A stretch of DNA of 64,000 bases from WHSW01 sp963749365 (GTDB taxonomy: Bacteria > Actinomycetota > Thermoleophilia > Solirubrobacterales > 70-9): assembly GCA_963749365.1 (NCBI GenBank), contig CAVVME010000003.1:806001-870000 (forward strand), in the 5' to 3' direction. The first letter of the stretch is position 1. Every line of letters starts with the position of its first letter. The notes beneath the pieces are model-generated. The model saw only the letters and a program-made list of their open reading frames with translations, did no database searches and was not told the DNA's origin. Shown piece after piece: positions 41,473-50,480 of this stretch. The position numbers and the translations under genes were made by a program.

Positions 41473-41742
41473 GTGAGCGAGTGCTCTCACCTCGACTCGA
41501 TCCGACACCGAGCGCCGCCCGACCAGGTCGCCGGGTGCGAGGAGTGCTTGCAGTCGGGGCAGAGCTGGCTTCACCTGCGAATGTGCCAGGTGTGTGGTCA
41601 CATCGGCTGCTGCGACAACTCACCCGGGCGACACGCGAGCGGCCACTTCGAGGCGACCGGGCACCCGGTCATTTGCTCGGCTGAGCCCGGCGAGGACTGG
41701 AGCTGGTGCTTCGTGGACGAGCTCTTCCTCCGGCTCAACTGA
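41473..41742 (+). CDS. UBP-type zinc finger protein, copy 2
   Basis: An 89-aa protein that is essentially one ZnF-UBP domain: ECSHLD, GCEECLQSGQSWLHLRMCQV, CGHIGCCDNSPGRHASGH and HPVICSAEPGEDWSWCF. It is clearly paralogous to the copy at 31283-31597 (shared WLHLR, GCCD, SPxRHAS, EPGEDWS). All zinc ligands are kept. GTG 41473 lies 6 nt after TAGGGT. Bacterial function is unknown. Confidence 0.88.
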   Translation: MSECSHLDSIRHRAPPDQVAGCEECLQSGQSWLHLRMCQVCGHIGCCDNSPGRHASGHFEATGHPVICSAEPGEDWSWCFVDELFLRLN

Positions 41743-41784
41743 GCTTCATCGTCCTCTCATCTCGGGCCTCGACCCTGGCTGCCG

Positions 41785-43143
41785 ATGGGAGCCAAGCGGA
41801 TCACGACGACGATCGCAACGGCTGGAGCCACGCTGGCGGCCGGGCTCATCCCGGCGGCATGCGGGGACGACGCAGCGTCGACGGCAACGACGACGCCGAT
41901 CCTTCAGCCCTCCCCGGCCCAACTCGAGGCTGCTGGACTGGGCGAGCTCCCGGTCGCCCCCGAGCGCCGGCGGGTGGACCTCGTCGCGCCGCCGTTCAGC
42001 GACCCGACCGAGATCACCAACCCGCTGTTTCCGATCAGTGAGCTCCGCTCGGCGATTCTCAACGGCCGGGTCGACGGCAAGCCGTTCCACACCGAGACGA
42101 CCCTGCTCCCGGGCACACGGACGATCGAGTGGCCCGACGGTCGGCCGGTCGAGACTCTGGTCTCCCAATACGCGGCTTTCCTGGACGGACGCCTCGAGGA
42201 GGTGGCGCTCGACTACTACGCACAAGCCGACGACGGCTCGGTCTGGTACTTCGGCGAGGACGTCTTCAACTACGACCCCGACGGCGTCATCGCCGACACC
42301 GACGGGACGTGGCTCGTCGGCCGCGAGGGCCCGGCGGCGATGATCATGCCCTCCGAGCCGCGCGTCGGCGACGTCCACCGGCCCGAGAACATCCCCGGCA
42401 ACGTCTTCGAGGAGGTCGCGGTGAAGGCGACCGGCAAGACCGTTCCCGGGCCGACGGGACCGGTCGAGGGGGCGATCGTCGGCCGCGAACTCCACGACGA
42501 CGGCAGCTTCTCCGACAAGCAGTTCGCCCCCGGCTACGGCGAGTTCTTCTCGGCGCACGAGGGCGACATCGAGGCGCTGGCGCTGGCTGTTCCGACCGAT
42601 GCCCTCGCCGCGCCGCCGCCCGCCCGACTGGTCGAGCTGGAACGGACCGGCCAGGCGGTCTCGGATCTGGTGCGAGCGGAGAGGTGGACGGCCGCCGGCG
42701 CCGGCGCCGAGCGCGCGGCCGCAGCCTGGGACGGGCTGCGGTCGGAGCAGCTTCCGAGCAGGTTGGTGGCGCCGCTCGACCGCGCGCTGGCCGCGCTGGC
42801 GGCGCAGACCTCCGATCGCGACCCGGCCGCGGGCGCGGCCGCGATCGACGTCGCTCAGGCGGCGCTCGACCTCGAGCTGCGCCACCTGCCCCCGGCCGAG
42901 GTCGATCGCCGCCGCTTCGGGCTCTGGGCGCACCAGCTCGCGCTCGACGCCGAGTCCGGTGCGCTGGGCGCCGCGCGCGGCGACCTTGCGACCCTCGAGT
43001 GGGTCCGAGACCGGTTCGCCGCCACGCTCGAGGCGGTCGAGCTGACCCGGATCGACGCGCGCCTGCTGGCGCTGCGCGACGCGATCGTCGATCGCGACCT
43101 CGACGCGGTCGCCGCCGAGGCTAGGCGGCTCGAGGCGCCCTAG
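41785..43143 (+). CDS. uncharacterised lipoprotein
   Basis: A 452-aa exported protein with a lipoprotein-type leader (ATLAAGLIPAACGDD). Residues 60-260 form a beta-rich domain with FSDPTEITNPLFPISEL, VDGKPFHTETTLLPG, SVWYFGEDVFNYDPDG and HEGDIEALALAVPTD; I have no family name for it. Residues 275-452 are a helical domain rich in Ala/Leu/Arg. There is no catalytic motif I can name. ATG 41785 starts the leader cleanly. It ends 38 bp before the next membrane gene. Confidence 0.7.
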   Translation: MGAKRITTTIATAGATLAAGLIPAACGDDAASTATTTPILQPSPAQLEAAGLGELPVAPERRRVDLVAPPFSDPTEITNPLFPISELRSAILNGRVDGKPFHTETTLLPGTRTIEWPDGRPVETLVSQYAAFLDGRLEEVALDYYAQADDGSVWYFGEDVFNYDPDGVIADTDGTWLVGREGPAAMIMPSEPRVGDVHRPENIPGNVFEEVAVKATGKTVPGPTGPVEGAIVGRELHDDGSFSDKQFAPGYGEFFSAHEGDIEALALAVPTDALAAPPPARLVELERTGQAVSDLVRAERWTAAGAGAERAAAAWDGLRSEQLPSRLVAPLDRALAALAAQTSDRDPAAGAAAIDVAQAALDLELRHLPPAEVDRRRFGLWAHQLALDAESGALGAARGDLATLEWVRDRFAATLEAVELTRIDARLLALRDAIVDRDLDAVAAEARRLEAP

Positions 43144-43169
43144 GGTGCAACTCGCGCGCCGGGCGCGGG

Positions 43170-43175
43170 TAGGCT
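43170..43175 (+). promoter_or_regulatory. -10 box of putative leaderless promoter (membrane protein)
   Basis: TAGGCT ends exactly 6 nt before ATG 43182. Confidence 0.5.
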
Positions 43176-43181
43176 CGGCTC

Positions 43182-43985
43182 ATGGACGGGACGCAGCGCC
43201 CGGCACGGTTGAGCCTGGCGCGGGTCGCCGGCCGGGTGATGCGCATCTACATGCGGCGCTGGCCGTTCCTGATCGGCGCGGGGCTGATCATCTTCGTCCC
43301 GCTCGGCCTGATCGAGGTCGGCGACGAATTCGCACAGGAGCCGCTCGCAGAGCTCGACACCGGGGGCCTGGAGGCCGAGGGGATCGCCGCTGCGATCGCG
43401 ACCGCCGCCCTGCACACCGCCGGCTCGCTGTTCGGCGAGGTGCTCTACGCGGGCGCCGTCACCGCGGCCGTGCTCTCGGTTCGAGACGGACGCGATGCCT
43501 CGCTGCCCGCGATCGCCCGATCGCTCCCCTACGGGCGGCTGATCCTCGCCGACCTGATCCTCGCCCTCGTCGTCGTGCTGGGCTTTATCGCCCTCGTCGT
43601 GCCGGGGCTGATCCTGCTGACCTGGTTTGCGCTGATCGCACCGGTGATCAAGGTCGAGGGCCTGACGGCAACGGCGGCGTTTCGCCGCAGCCGTGAGCTG
43701 GTCCGCGGCAACGCCTGGCGGGTGTTCGCGCTCACCTTCCCGGTCCTGCTCGCCCAGGACGTGGGGGCCGAGGCCATTCAGCGCGGCATGATCGCCGCTT
43801 TCGGCGAGGGCTTCGGCGGCACCTGGGTCGCGTCGGTCGGCTCCAACCTGGTCACCGCCCCCTTCTACGCGCTGGCGGTGGTGGTGATCTACTTCGAGCT
43901 CGCGAGTCCTACCCGCGGCGCGCGATCTTCGCCTCGTACTCCTCCTCGGTCGAGCCGCCGAGCGCCGTCCGTACCCCCTCCTTGA
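43182..43985 (+). CDS. integral membrane protein (GPDPase-membrane-domain-like)
   Basis: A 267-aa protein with about five to six hydrophobic segments (WPFLIGAGLIIFVPLGLI, LILALVVVLGFIALVVPGLI). The central stretch LTWFALIAPVIKVEGLTATA and FRRSRELVRGNAWRVF resembles the membrane domain found in some glycerophosphodiester phosphodiesterases and stand-alone proteins. The last 25 residues are Arg/Ser/Pro-rich and overlap the convergent gene by 77 bp, so the true end may be earlier if a base is wrong near 43900. Function unknown. Confidence 0.75.
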   Translation: MDGTQRPARLSLARVAGRVMRIYMRRWPFLIGAGLIIFVPLGLIEVGDEFAQEPLAELDTGGLEAEGIAAAIATAALHTAGSLFGEVLYAGAVTAAVLSVRDGRDASLPAIARSLPYGRLILADLILALVVVLGFIALVVPGLILLTWFALIAPVIKVEGLTATAAFRRSRELVRGNAWRVFALTFPVLLAQDVGAEAIQRGMIAAFGEGFGGTWVASVGSNLVTAPFYALAVVVIYFELASPTRGARSSPRTPPRSSRRAPSVPPP

Positions 43986-44697
43986 ACCGCTCGGTGCGGC
44001 GGTCGGACGGGAACCGCTGCTCGGCCTTCGCCTGCTTGGCCGGGTGGCGCTCGCCGTATCGGCGGCGTGCCCACGCCGAGCTCGGCTTGCCGATTCGCGA
44101 GGCGGCGTAGATCGCGAGCGGGATGAAGAAGAACCCGATCAGGCCGTGCCAGACTCGCGCCTTGAGCAGGCTGATCGCGATCACCCCGAAGAAGATCGCG
44201 GCGACCGCCAGGCTCAGGATCAGGGTGCCGGGGTCGTCGGCGTCGATCTCGAGCGGCCGGACGCCGAGCAGGATCATGCCCATGAACGCGACCGCGATCA
44301 CCGTCGCGTCGATCGAGCGGCGGCCCTCCTCGGCCCAGTAGACGTCATCGAGATAGAGGAAGAGGGCGAACTCGTCGATCGTCAGGCCGATCCCGACCCC
44401 GAACAGAAAGGCGCAGATCTCATAGATCGGGGTGACCGCGAAGCCCGCGAAGCTGATCGTCCCGGCGGCGATCATCAGCACGATCCCGAACACCAGGTGG
44501 TGGACGTGGAGCCCACTGTCGCTGACGACGCTCCCCGGCCACCACGGCACTCGCGGGCTGCGCATCAGCCTGGTCGAGAGGCGGATGAAGCCGAACGAGA
44601 GCACGAGCCCGGCCAGGACCAGGAACATCCACTGGCGGTCGTGCTCGACGAGCTGGTCGTTCCAGAAGTCGGTGATGAAGAAGGCGGGCGCGATCAC
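43909..44697 (-). CDS. integral membrane protein, HHLVFG family
   Basis: A 262-aa protein with about seven membrane helices. The conserved patch SGLHVHHLVFGIVLMIAAG and the acidic pair in LTIDEFALFLYLDDVYW near the centre suggest a metal- or proton-binding site in the membrane. The C-terminus is a basic cytoplasmic tail. GTG 44697 overlaps the deacetylase stop, so it is the third gene of a glycosyltransferase-deacetylase-membrane operon. I do not know its function. Confidence 0.75.
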   Translation of the reverse strand: MIAPAFFITDFWNDQLVEHDRQWMFLVLAGLVLSFGFIRLSTRLMRSPRVPWWPGSVVSDSGLHVHHLVFGIVLMIAAGTISFAGFAVTPIYEICAFLFGVGIGLTIDEFALFLYLDDVYWAEEGRRSIDATVIAVAFMGMILLGVRPLEIDADDPGTLILSLAVAAIFFGVIAISLLKARVWHGLIGFFFIPLAIYAASRIGKPSSAWARRRYGERHPAKQAKAEQRFPSDRRTERFKEGVRTALGGSTEEEYEAKIARRG

Positions 44698-45416
44698 GTT
44701 TCGCCGACGAGCTCCGGGACGGTGACGAACTCATACCCCTCGGCCCTGAACTTCTTCAGCGTGTCCTCAGTGGCGGCGACCGAGTGCGAGCGATCGGCCG
44801 CGGGCTCGAGGTTGCAGCCGTCGTGCAGGAGGATGATGTCGCCCTCGATCGCGCGCGAGGCACGGTGGGCGACCTTGCGCTCGGTCGCGCTGCGTCGCCA
44901 GTCGTAGCAGGTGACCGACCAGGTGACCGGGACGTAGCCCTCGGCGCGCATCGCGCGCAGGGTCGCCGGGCGGCGGCGTCCGTACGGGGGGCGCATCAGC
45001 GCCGCCCCTTCGACGGTGTCGAACTCGATCCCGGAGGCCTCGACCGCCTCCCGGCAGCGCGCGAGCTCGTCCTTGACCTGCGCCGAGGAGAGCAGCGGCA
45101 TCGTCGGGTGGGTGTGGGTGTGGTTGCCGACCGCGTGTCCGGCCGCCTTCATCTCGCGCAGCAACTCGGGCTCGCGCGCCGCCCACTGGCCGATCGAGAA
45201 GAAGGTCGCATGCGCGTCGTGGCGATCGAGGATCTCCATCAGCTTCGGGGTCTGCTTGGGATTGGGGCCGTCGTCGTAGGTGAGCGCGATCCGGCGCACC
45301 CCCGCCGGCCCGCGGCAGATCGTCGACCCGTAGAGCTGCGAGGTCGGCCACTGGCCGTGAAAGACCGCGAACCCCGCTCCCGCGGCCACCGCCGCGCCAA
45401 CGCCGACCTTGTTCAT
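44694..45416 (-). CDS. polysaccharide deacetylase (NodB domain)
   Basis: A 240-aa exported or membrane-anchored enzyme with a short hydrophobic start. The NodB motifs are present: TYDDGPNPKQT (motif 1, catalytic Asp), HTHTHPTM (motif 2, metal His pair), RPPYGRRRP (motif 3), DWRRS and LLHDGCN (late motifs). It removes acetyl groups from a cell-wall glycan or exopolysaccharide. ATG 45416 directly abuts the TAG of the glycosyltransferase gene. Confidence 0.92.
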   Translation of the reverse strand: MNKVGVGAAVAAGAGFAVFHGQWPTSQLYGSTICRGPAGVRRIALTYDDGPNPKQTPKLMEILDRHDAHATFFSIGQWAAREPELLREMKAAGHAVGNHTHTHPTMPLLSSAQVKDELARCREAVEASGIEFDTVEGAALMRPPYGRRRPATLRAMRAEGYVPVTWSVTCYDWRRSATERKVAHRASRAIEGDIILLHDGCNLEPAADRSHSVAATEDTLKKFRAEGYEFVTVPELVGET

Positions 45417-46523
45417 CTACACCCTTCTCCTCGCTGTCCGGCGCTCGCGCCGCAGGTCGCGCGGCCTCGCCGCCGCCGCCGCGCTCGCGCGTTCTTCGAT
45501 CGTCCTCAGCGTGACAGTGTTGCCGTCCTGCTCGTAGCCCGCCAGTGCGGCCTCGAACTCCTCCAGCCGGGCGAGGAAGCCGGACAGCACCTCGGACGTC
45601 ACCTGAGGCGCGCAGATCCCGTAGCCCTTGCGCTCCAGGTAGCGGGCGTTCATCAGCTGCTCGAACTGCCCCTGGAGCGGCATCGCCAGCACCGGCTTGC
45701 CGAGGTAGACCGCCTCGCTGAGCAGCGAGAAGCCGCCCCCGGTGATCACCGCGCGCGCCGTGCGCAGGTCCTCGACGAAGGCCTCGTTTGACCGTGGCCG
45801 GTACTCGAGGTTGCCGTCGACCTGGTCCTCGTCCGGGCCACCGCGCATCCCGTAGATGCGGGAGGGGACGCCGCTGGCCCGCAGCGCTTCGATCAGCGCC
45901 GGCTCGCCGCCGGAGTAGACCACCAGATGCTCCCCGCGCTCGCTCGCCGCGGCGACGATCTCCGGCCGGACGATCGGCGGCACCAGGATCGTGCCGCCGC
46001 GCTTCAGTGGTGCCTCGAAGAAGGTCGTGACCAGGTACTCGACAGCGCCGGGGACCATCGAATGGGTCACCTCGCGAGCGAGGATGAAGTCCCGCTGCTC
46101 GGCGCCGATGACCTCCTCGTCGTGCCGGCAGCGGTCGAGCATGTTGATGTTGTCGACGGCGATCATCGGCACCCGGTGGGTGCGCGCGTAGATGCCGACC
46201 AGGGGCTCGAAGTCCGTGATCACAACCTCCGGGCGCCAAGCGTGGATCGCCTGCATCCAGTTGCGAACCGTGTCCGGGACCTCGCGGCCCGCGTTGCGGA
46301 TGTTCTGGACCACGGTCGCCCAGCGGTGGATCTCGCCGTCCTGCATCGCGAAGCTGGGGCCGAAGATCTGCTCGACCGTGGGCAGGCGCTCCGACAGGTA
46401 AGTGAACGCGGCCTGCGACGCCATTACCCGCACGTCATGGCGTTCGAGCAGGTCATCGATCACCACCCGCGAGCGCGTCGCGTGCCCCATGCCCTCGCCG
46501 TTGACTCCGTACAGGACGCGCAT
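45417..46523 (-). CDS. glycosyltransferase, MJ1255/VC2487 type (GT-B fold)
   Basis: A 368-aa protein with an N-terminal MRVLYGVNGEGMGHATRSR, the signature of this GT-B group, and a C-terminal donor-binding part VITGGGFSLLSEAVYLGKP. The tail after about 340 is Ala/Arg-rich. ATG 46523 lies in front of the signature; the frame is open upstream but antisense to the LmeA-like gene. It heads a three-gene operon with a deacetylase and a membrane protein, suggesting synthesis and modification of an envelope glycan or glycolipid. Confidence 0.88.
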   Translation of the reverse strand: MRVLYGVNGEGMGHATRSRVVIDDLLERHDVRVMASQAAFTYLSERLPTVEQIFGPSFAMQDGEIHRWATVVQNIRNAGREVPDTVRNWMQAIHAWRPEVVITDFEPLVGIYARTHRVPMIAVDNINMLDRCRHDEEVIGAEQRDFILAREVTHSMVPGAVEYLVTTFFEAPLKRGGTILVPPIVRPEIVAAASERGEHLVVYSGGEPALIEALRASGVPSRIYGMRGGPDEDQVDGNLEYRPRSNEAFVEDLRTARAVITGGGFSLLSEAVYLGKPVLAMPLQGQFEQLMNARYLERKGYGICAPQVTSEVLSGFLARLEEFEAALAGYEQDGNTVTLRTIEERASAAAAARPRDLRRERRTARRRV

Positions 46524-46593
46524 CGTCTCTCGCTCTCGGTCCGCTCCGCGGCGGGATTCTCGCACGATCCACCCACCTGCCAAGCTTTCGGCG

Positions 46594-47208
46594 ATGCCGC
46601 GCTGGGGGATGATCGCCGCCGGAAGCGTCGTCTTCGCGCTCGTCGCAAGCCAGCTCCTGCTGCCCGCCCTCGGCGCCCGCCGAGTCGAGGATCGGTTGAC
46701 CGAGGGCGGCGGCTCGGCCGAGGTCACCCTCGGCGCGGTGCCGGCGCTGCGGCTGCTGCTCGGCGACGGCGAGCGGCTCGAGGTCTCGGGGCGCGACCTG
46801 AGCCTCGACCTCGACGCCGAGAGCGACGTCTTCGAGCGACTCGACGGGTTCTCGATCGTCGAGATCTCGATCAGCGACTCGAGCGCCGGGCCGTTCGCGC
46901 TCGAGAGCTTCAGCCTGAGCCGCGACAGCGACGGCTCCTATCACCTCGTCTCCAGCGCCACCGCGACCGCGTCGGGGCTCGCCGACGCCGGGCTCGAGGC
47001 CGCCGAGCTGCCGGGTGAGACGGTGATCGACGTGATCCTCGGCGAGGTGTTCGGCGAGAGCGACGAGCCGATCCCGATCGAGCTCGACATGGAGCTCGCC
47101 AGCGAGGACGGGCGGCTGCGGGTCGTCTCGGGCGGCGGCACGGTCGCCGGGATGCCGACGGGCCCGCTGGCCGAGCTGCTCAGCTCGGCGATCGTGGTCC
47201 GGATATGA
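46594..47208 (+). CDS. LmeA-like (DUF2993) exported lipid-binding protein
   Basis: A 204-aa protein with one N-terminal hydrophobic segment (GMIAAGSVVFALVASQLLLP) and a DUF2993 body: RVEDRLTEGGGSAEV, VSGRDLSLDLDAES, then FVDVILGEVF-like and VVSGGGTVAGM strands. Mycobacterial LmeA binds phosphatidylinositol and supports mannan maturation; here the match is by pattern only. ATG 46594 diverges from the glycosyltransferase gene with a 70-bp gap, and its end overlaps the hydrolase start (ATGA). Confidence 0.75.
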   Translation: MPRWGMIAAGSVVFALVASQLLLPALGARRVEDRLTEGGGSAEVTLGAVPALRLLLGDGERLEVSGRDLSLDLDAESDVFERLDGFSIVEISISDSSAGPFALESFSLSRDSDGSYHLVSSATATASGLADAGLEAAELPGETVIDVILGEVFGESDEPIPIELDMELASEDGRLRVVSGGGTVAGMPTGPLAELLSSAIVVRI

Positions 47209-48017
47209 GCCCTCGCACCGCCGGCGGGGTGGCCTGGGAGGCGGTCGGCGCGGGGCCGGCGGTGCTGCTGATCCACGCCGGGATCGCCGACCGGACGATG
47301 TGGGCCCCGCAGTGGGACCGTTGGCGCGACCGCCTGACGATGATTCGCTACGACCAGCGCGGGTTCGGCGAGTCCGCCGATCCAGCGCCGCCCTACTCGC
47401 TGCACGGCGACGCGCTCGCGGTGCTCGACGGCGCGCAGGCCGGACGGGTGGCCGTGATCGGTGGGTCGATGGGCGGCGGGGCCGCACTCGACCTCGCGCT
47501 CGCGGCGCCCGAGCGGGTCTCGGCGCTGGTCGTTGTCGACGCGACGCCACCCGGCTGGGCGCACCTCCCTGACCTGGTGGCGGCGTTCGACCGCGTCGAG
47601 GCCGCCTACGAGAGCGGCGGGATCGAGGCGGCGAACGAGGTCGAGCTCGGGATCTGGGTCGACGGGGTCGGGCGCGTGCCCACCGCGGTCGACCCGGCCT
47701 TCCGGGCTCGGGTGGCGGAGATGAACCGCGAGGCGCTGCGTCGCGAGGAGGCCCGCGAGCAGGCCGACGGCGTGCTCGAGCCGGCCGCGCTTGAGCCGCC
47801 GGCGATAGCCCGGCTGGCGGAGGTCGCCGCGCCGACCCTGGTCGTCACCGGAGCACACGACCAGCCGAGCGTGATCGCCGGCTCCGTGGCGATGAGCCGC
47901 GAGATCCCCGGCGCCGAGGCCGTCGAGATCGCGGGTGCCGCGCATCTGCCCAGCCTCGAGCAACCCGAGGCATTCGACTCCGCCCTGCTGCCCTTCCTCG
48001 CCCAGCACGCTCGCTGA
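47205..48017 (+). CDS. alpha/beta hydrolase
   Basis: A 270-aa soluble hydrolase. HAGIADRTMWAPQWDRW contains the oxyanion-hole region, RYDQRGFGES the turn after strand 4, and GGSMGGGAAL the nucleophile elbow (Ser near 89). The acid is probably the Asp in TGAHDQPS and the His is in GAAHLPSLEQP. The substrate is unknown. ATG 47205 overlaps the LmeA-like stop. It is convergent with the MMPL gene. Confidence 0.9.
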   Translation: MSPRTAGGVAWEAVGAGPAVLLIHAGIADRTMWAPQWDRWRDRLTMIRYDQRGFGESADPAPPYSLHGDALAVLDGAQAGRVAVIGGSMGGGAALDLALAAPERVSALVVVDATPPGWAHLPDLVAAFDRVEAAYESGGIEAANEVELGIWVDGVGRVPTAVDPAFRARVAEMNREALRREEAREQADGVLEPAALEPPAIARLAEVAAPTLVVTGAHDQPSVIAGSVAMSREIPGAEAVEIAGAAHLPSLEQPEAFDSALLPFLAQHAR

Positions 48018-48065
48018 CGCCGGCCGCTTCTTCGGCTCAGTTACGGCGCAAGCCGTATCGGCAGG

Positions 48066-50480
48066 TCAGCCGCCGTCCTTGGCGCCAGTCGCCGCCGGGA
48101 GCGGCGGAAGCGCGTCCTCGCTCTCGAGCCCGACCCTCGGCAGCACCTTCTCCAGCCACCCGGGAAGCCACCAGTTGCGCGCGCCGAGCAGGACCATCGC
48201 CGCGGGCACGAGCAGGCAACGGACGATCGTCGCGTCGACGGCGATCGCGACAGCGAGACCGACCCCGAACTGCTTCACGGTCGGGTCTCCGTTGAGGATG
48301 AAGCTGGCGAAGACGCTGACCATGATCGCCGCGGCCGCAGTGATCACCCGGGCCGACGACGCGAGACCCTCGATCACCGCCTCGCGGTTGTCGCCGCGCT
48401 TTCGCCACACCTCGCCGATCCGCGAGACCAGGAACACCTGGTAGTCCATCGAGAGCCCGAACAGGATCGCGAACATCAGCAGCGGGACGAAGCTCTCGAT
48501 CGGGATCGTCCGCTCGAGCCCGATCAGCTCGTTGCCCCATCCCTTCTCGAACACGGCGGTCAGCACGCCGTAGGCGGCGGCGACCGAGAGCAGGTTCATC
48601 AGCGCGGCGGTGAGCGGGACCAGCACCGAGCGGAAGGCGACCAGCAGGAGCACGACGCTGAGCCCGACCACGATTGCGATCACCGATGGCAGCTTTTCCG
48701 AGATCCGATCGGCGAGGTCGATGTAGCCGGCGGTGGTGCCGCCGACGTAGGCGGTCAGGTCGGTGCCCTTGGTCGCCGCCGGGATCACCTCGTCGCGCAG
48801 CCGGTTGACCGTGTCCTGGGTCGCGTAGGCCGACGGCGCCGTGTTCGGAACCACAGTGAAGACCGCGCCCCGGCCGCTCGGATCGACCTTCGCCGGGCTC
48901 ACCGACTTCACCCCGGGATCCTTGGAGATCTTGTTCTCGAGCTTGACCAGGTCGGGATCGCTCGCGGTCGAGCGCAGGAACTTCTGCTGCTGCTTGGACT
49001 TGCGCTGCTCGGCCGCACTCGGACCCTGCGCCGCCACCGCCGACTCGGCCTCCGACTGGGCCTGGTCCGCCGGCACCCCCTCGGCGACCAGCGCCTGGGC
49101 CTGATCGCTGACCGCCTGTTGCTGCTGGGCCTGCTGCGCGCGCTGCTGCTGCTTCAGCTGATCGAGCGAGTGCTGGTCGTTGCGGGCGGGCTTGGCGAAC
49201 TCGACCGCGATCAGGAACGGCCCGTTCTGGCCAACGCCGAAGCCCTGCTTGATCGCGTCATAGGACTGCCGCGCGCTCGTGTCCTCGGGAAGCTGGCCGA
49301 CGTCCTCCTGCCCGAGGCGCATGTCGAGGACCGGCAACGCGAGCAGAACGAGGATCAGCACCGCGGCGATCAGCGACGGCCACGGCCTGGTCGCGACGCC
49401 GCGGGCCCACCGCGCCCAGCCGTGCGGCTGGTCGTCGTGGTGCTCGGGGGTGATGTGCGGAACCCGCAGCGACTCGACCCGGGGCCCGAGCAGGGCCAGG
49501 ATCGCGGGCAGCAGCGTGGTCGCCGCAAGCATCGCGACGGCGACCACGATCGCCGCCGAGTAGCCGAGCGCGCTCACGATCGGGATCTGGGCGAAGGTCA
49601 GCGAGAGCAGAGCGATGACGACGGTGCTCCCCGCGAACGCCACCGCGCTGCCCGAGGTCGCCGCCGAGCGGGCGATCGCCTCCTCGACGGCGAGGCCGTC
49701 CGCGAGCCGGCGCCGGTAGCGGGTGACGATGAACAGCGAGTAGTCGATCCCCACCCCGAGCCCGATCATCGTCCCCAGCGTCGGCGCCACCGAGGGCACC
49801 TCGATCAGGTGACCGAGGAGGGCGATCGCGCTCAGGCCGGTAACCACGCCGATGATCGCGACGACGATCGGGATCGCCATCGAGACGACGGTCCCCAACG
49901 CCAGGAGCAGGATCACGATCGCCGCCGCGATCCCGATCCGCTCGCTGGACTCGGTGCTCGGCTTGGACACGGCCTGGCCGAGATAGCCTCCCGCGGACAC
50001 CGCGAGACCGGCGTCGCGGGCGGGTTGGGCAGCGTCGATGATCGTGTTCGCCTCGTCCTCGCTGAGCTCGCCGGGCCCGTAGTCCAGGGTCAGCGACACG
50101 TAGCCGATCCGGCCGTCCTTGGAGAGCGCATCCTTGCCGGCGGCGCTCAGCGGGCTGACCGCGCTGCGCACCCCCGGCGCGCGCTTGAGCGAGCGAACCG
50201 TCGCCTCGGTCGCCTTTTGGTTCTTGCCCTTGTCGAGCCGTCCGCCGGTCGACTCGAGCACGATCGGGACCGTCCCGTTCGCCTGCTTGGGCAGCTTCTC
50301 GTCGAGCAGATCGGTGGCCTGCGTCGAGCCGGTGCCGGGAAGCGTGAGGTCGTCCGAGGTCTGGCTGCCGACCGATCGGGCGGCGACGACGATGGCGACG
50401 ACCGCGACGGCCCAGATCGCGATCACCACCAGGCGATGGCGCGCGCACAGGTGTCCAAGCCGGTAGAGCAGCAGGCTCAT
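48066..50480 (-). CDS. MMPL-family RND transporter
   Basis: An 804-aa exporter with two repeats of six membrane helices. The first helix starts HRLVVIAIWAVAVVAIVVAA. TIGLGVGIDYSLFIVTRYR (about 240-258) and ILFGLSMDYQVFLVSRIGE (about 690-708) hold the paired Asp-Tyr proton-relay motifs of MMPL proteins. The extracytoplasmic loop between them contains a Gln-rich coiled coil (about 440-500, QQQRAQQAQQQQAVSDQAQ). ATG 50480 overlaps the haloalkane dehalogenase stop (ATGA). Cargo could be a lipid or toxic small molecule. Confidence 0.92.
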   Translation of the reverse strand: MSLLLYRLGHLCARHRLVVIAIWAVAVVAIVVAARSVGSQTSDDLTLPGTGSTQATDLLDEKLPKQANGTVPIVLESTGGRLDKGKNQKATEATVRSLKRAPGVRSAVSPLSAAGKDALSKDGRIGYVSLTLDYGPGELSEDEANTIIDAAQPARDAGLAVSAGGYLGQAVSKPSTESSERIGIAAAIVILLLALGTVVSMAIPIVVAIIGVVTGLSAIALLGHLIEVPSVAPTLGTMIGLGVGIDYSLFIVTRYRRRLADGLAVEEAIARSAATSGSAVAFAGSTVVIALLSLTFAQIPIVSALGYSAAIVVAVAMLAATTLLPAILALLGPRVESLRVPHITPEHHDDQPHGWARWARGVATRPWPSLIAAVLILVLLALPVLDMRLGQEDVGQLPEDTSARQSYDAIKQGFGVGQNGPFLIAVEFAKPARNDQHSLDQLKQQQRAQQAQQQQAVSDQAQALVAEGVPADQAQSEAESAVAAQGPSAAEQRKSKQQQKFLRSTASDPDLVKLENKISKDPGVKSVSPAKVDPSGRGAVFTVVPNTAPSAYATQDTVNRLRDEVIPAATKGTDLTAYVGGTTAGYIDLADRISEKLPSVIAIVVGLSVVLLLVAFRSVLVPLTAALMNLLSVAAAYGVLTAVFEKGWGNELIGLERTIPIESFVPLLMFAILFGLSMDYQVFLVSRIGEVWRKRGDNREAVIEGLASSARVITAAAAIMVSVFASFILNGDPTVKQFGVGLAVAIAVDATIVRCLLVPAAMVLLGARNWWLPGWLEKVLPRVGLESEDALPPLPAATGAKDGG

